Shown piece by piece: positions 61,261 through 64,000 of a DNA stretch of 64,000 nucleotides; within the stretch, counting starts at the first letter, position 1; each line of letters starts with the position of its first letter. Origin of the DNA: Valencia hispanica (lineage: Eukaryota > Chordata > Actinopteri > Cyprinodontiformes > Valenciidae); NCBI GenBank assembly GCA_963556495.2, contig OY747721.1:10680649-10744648 (forward strand), written 5' to 3'. The translations under genes were made by a program, and so were the position numbers. The notes beneath the pieces were generated by a model. It had not been told where the DNA came from. It saw only the letters and a program-made list of their open reading frames with translations, and ran no database searches.

Positions 61261-61500
61261 CCAGGCAGCGCCGATCAGCCGTTCAGTAGACCCGCAGCTC
61301 TTATCCCATTGCGCGTCAACTCCATCTGGAGCTCCTGCGCGGATCTGCGCCTGATGCTGCACCGGGCTGGGACAGCGAGGCAGGCGGTGACATCATCGCA
61401 GAGCACCGGCCAATCAGGTAGTCCAGCAGGGTCCCAGCAGCGAGGATGAGAAGACAAGCGGCACCTGAGTGTCAAAATCCTCAAACCAACATCTTCTCAG
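61220..61500 (-). promoter_or_regulatory. adrb1: adrb1 5' leader and proximal promoter region
   Basis: GC- and CpG-rich compared with the surrounding AT-rich DNA, directly upstream of the receptor start. This is expected for a CpG-island promoter of an intronless GPCR gene. No clear TATA box is identified. Confidence 0.45.
61275..61325 (-). CDS. Second uORF in adrb1 leader
   Basis: ATG at 61325, 16 codons ([16 protein letters not shown]), TGA at 61275-61277, entirely upstream of the main ORF. A further ATG inside it in another frame gives only M-G-stop. Whether this lies within the transcript depends on the unmapped start site. Confidence 0.4.
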   Translation of the reverse strand: MELTRNGIRAAGLLNG

Positions 61501-61669
61501 CTCAGTCAATGACCACGAACCTTATTTTATGAGACAAGGCATTCAGAGAGACCGTTCTTTGAAAAGATCCTTCAGACTGTAGCAACATGGTAAGCCCAAG
61601 ACAGGGCGCCTCTAGGAAGTTTTAAAAGAGGGTGGCCACATGAGGTTGGAGATGGGGCACTGGTAATCT

Positions 61670-62010
61670 TGGACTGACGCGAAAAGTCATATTTGAAAGT
61701 ATAGGGAAGGGTTTTATCAAGCTTGTTTATAAAGGAAGCATACCCAAAAATTAGAATACCATCAAAAATCAGTTTCTTAGAAAATAAGAACACCTCAATC
61801 AAAGGATTTTAATAGAGAAATGTTACATTATGGCCTACACAATAATGGGGAAGGCTGCTGACTCGATAGTTGTCCAGTAGACTGTCACTGACACCCCCCA
61901 CAAGCAGGGTAAATCACTAAAGGTTTTGCTAAAGAAGATGACAGTTTACAAAGTGTTGTTTCCAAATATATTTCATGGAAAGTTTAGTGAAAGGAAAAAG
62001 TATAGTAGAT
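61670..62010. mobile_element. Decayed DNA-transposon fossil
   Basis: 'acacaataatggggaaggct' (61836) and 'cgatagttgtccagtagact' (61864) parallel 19060-19110 ('cacaatcatggggaaattag', 'tgactgttgtccagcagaca') in the element 18765-19965. Confidence 0.5.
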
Positions 62011-62676
62011 AATTAAGTTAAATTCAGTTTATTTTTATAGCACTGATTCACAACAGATGTCATCTCAAGACACTTTAAAAGTAATTTCAATACAATCATA
62101 CAAAGATTCTAATCAGTAGAAAAGTCTTCTATTTAAGGAATCCCAGCAGATTGCATTGAGACATTGACTTGAGGTTGTGCCCCGTTCATGCAGACTCCAA
62201 CCACAGCAATCCCCCACAGAGGAAAAACTCCCCTTAAACAGGAAGAAACCTCCAGCAGAACCTGGCTCAGTACGGGCAGCCATCTGCCACGACTGGCTGG
62301 GGGTTCGAGAAGACAGAGCAGAAACACAGAAAGAACAGAAGAACTGATGTAAGAGTACTCTCTATGTTACAGAAAGTGAAAAGTTGATAACAGGACACAG
62401 TGGATGTTCAGCCACTGGGAGCATCATCCAAGTCAATGCCCCCCGTCCAACAGGGCATTGTAGCTGAGCAGAATACCAGACCAGCTGTACCTTCTATGGA
62501 GAGAAAAACACTCAGAAAAAACAAAGTTAACAGTTAAAATAACAGCAAAAAAATACAACTGGACAGTAATACCAGAGAAAAGTAGCAGAGTGCAGAAAAG
62601 TAGTCAGTCTGTCCTCCAGCAGTCTAAGCCTATAGCAGCATAACTACAGAGATAGCTCAGGATGACCTTAGCCACT

Positions 62677-63066
62677 CTAACTATAAGCTTTATCAAAAAG
62701 GAAAGTTTTAAGCCTGGCCTTAAAAGTAAACAGAGTGTCTGCCTCACGGACTAAAGCTGGGAGCTGGTTCCACAGGAGAGGAGCCTGATTACTAAAACAT
62801 CTGCCTCCCATTCTACTTTTAGAAATCCTAGGAACCACCAGTAAACATGCAGTCTGAGAGCAAAGTGCTCTGTTAGGAACATATGGAACAATTAGATCTC
62901 TGATGTATGATGGAGCTTTATTATTAAGGGCTTTGTATGTAAGAAGAAGGATCTTAAATTCTATTCTGGATTTAACAGGGAGCCAATGAAGGGAAGCTAA
63001 AACAGGTGAAATGTGATCTCTCTTTTTAATATTCATCAGAACTCTTGCTGCCGCATTTTGGATCAA
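62677..63066 (-). pseudogene. LINE RT C-terminal fragment
   Basis: 129 open codons: MIQNAAARVLMNIKKRDHIS, PVLASLHWLPVKSRIEFKIL, LLTYKALNNKAPSYIRDLI, then LWNQLPALVREADTLFTFKA and ending LKTFLFDKAYS. This is the thumb/C-terminal portion of L2-type ORF2, ending at a natural stop. The catalytic box lies upstream in broken sequence. Confidence 0.75.
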
Positions 63067-63640
63067 CAGAAGGCTTTTAATTGCATTTTGTGGAGTACCT
63101 GATTGTAAAGAATTACAGTAGTCCAGCCTTGAAGTAAAGAATGCATGGACTAGTTTCTCAGCATCACTCCTGGACAGGATGTTTCTATTTTAATAATATT
63201 AGGTGAAAGAAGGAAATACTAGAAACATGTTTAATATGGGATTTGAATGTCAAGTCTTGATGAAAGATAACACTCAGCTTGCTTTACGTTAATACTGGAG
63301 GCCAATTTAATGCCATCCAGATGAGGTGATTGACTAAGCCGATCCTTTATCAGAGCTTCTGGTCCAATTTATATCTCTTCAGAATTTAAAAGCAGACATT
63401 TTTGAGTCATCTAGGTTATTATGTCTTCCAGACATGCCTGTAATCTACCTAACTGACTGGATTCATCAGGATTTATGGATAAATATGTTGTGCATCATTG
63501 GCATAACTGTGAAAATGCGTCCCATGCTGTCTAATAATTTTACCAATTGGAAGTATATATATAGTTAAAAAAAATTGGTTCAAGCACAGAACCCTGTGGT
63601 ACTCCACAAGTAACCCTTGAGAGTGAAGAAGATGTATCAT

Positions 63641-63976
63641 TTAGATGAACAAATATGATTTAAACCAGCCTAGTGCTGTTCCTTTGATCCCTGCAACATG
63701 TTCAAGCCTTTCTAAGAGAATATTATGATCGACTGTGTCAAAAGCAGCACTGAGATCTAACAAAACCAGAACAGACACCAGTCCATTATCTGAGGCCATG
63801 AGAATATCATTAGTAACCTTCACCAGTGCTGTTTCAGTGCTATGATGAGCTCTAAAACCTGACTGAAACTCTTCAAACAGGTCGTTACTGTTTAGATGCT
63901 CACAGACTTGATTAGCAACTATTTTCTCAAGGATTTTAGATAAGAAAGGAAAGTTAGATATACATACCCTTTCCAA
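63641..63976 (-). pseudogene. LINE RT palm fragment
   Basis: 111 open codons: [35 protein letters not shown], then [20 protein letters not shown] and [12 protein letters not shown]. This is the first palm aspartate motif of the same LINE copy as 62677-63066. It terminates prematurely before the VPQGS motif. The true N-terminal part lies beyond the window edge. Confidence 0.75.
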
Positions 63977-64000
63977 AAAATGTGAACATCATGAAAAACT

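Larger units (their letters stand above)
62020..64000 (-). mobile_element. L2-type LINE (second family), runs off window
   Basis: The 3' tail at 62020-62080 ('acagatgtcatctcaagaca', reverse complement of the tail at 14528) is followed by about 600 bp of 3' UTR and then RT remnants at 62677-63066 and 63641-63976. The region between is broken by shifts. The 5' part continues beyond 64000. Confidence 0.75.

Noticed and set aside
61118..61354. 78-codon plus ORF over the adrb1 start
   Set aside because: Antisense shadow of the GC-rich receptor N-terminus and leader.

Overview
This is a teleost fish genomic window. Two vertebrate genes can be identified from their coding sequence: the 3' two-thirds of a coiled-coil gene matching CCDC186 (plus strand, spliced) and a complete single-exon beta-1 adrenergic receptor gene, adrb1 (minus strand). 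The two genes converge tail to tail, as ADRB1 and CCDC186 do in other vertebrates. The fish assignment rests on the mobile elements: Tc1-type DD34E transposons with TA target sites, L2-type LINEs, a Rex1/Babar-type LINE, hAT-like MITEs and long tetranucleotide arrays. I do not assign a species.

Layout. 1-3934: an intron upstream of the first visible ccdc186 exon, full of decayed transposons. 3935-30633: twelve ccdc186 coding exons whose splice phases join into one 608-residue open frame ending in TGA at 30631-30633. The upstream exons lie outside the window. Introns carry many transposon fossils, a Rex1-type LINE, a CATC/ATTC array and one candidate regulatory block before the last exon. 30634 to about 34945: probable long 3' UTR or downstream flank, with a distal AATAAA preceded by a Pumilio-type motif. 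35000-59900: about 25 kb of transposon-rich intergenic DNA. It contains a 1600-bp Tc1 element with 214-bp inverted repeats whose transposase has one premature stop, a second Tc1 family member carrying a solo-LTR-like insertion, a 5'-truncated L2 LINE with one frameshift, and a local repeat family near adrb1. The stretch 48970-51250 is comparatively free of repeats. 60023-61219: adrb1, with short upstream ORFs in its leader. 61670-64000: another DNA-transposon fossil and an L2-type LINE running off the window edge.

The two host genes are not known to act together. CCDC186 is a Golgi/dense-core-vesicle coiled-coil protein and ADRB1 is a Gs-coupled catecholamine receptor. I see no bacterial-type operon, CRISPR array, tRNA or rRNA. 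I find no convincing new biological system. The most useful observations are the adrb1 uORFs, the nearly intact Tc1 and L2 copies, datable nested insertions, and several repeat-poor noncoding blocks that could be regulatory. Family names and similarities come from recognition by eye, not from a database search.
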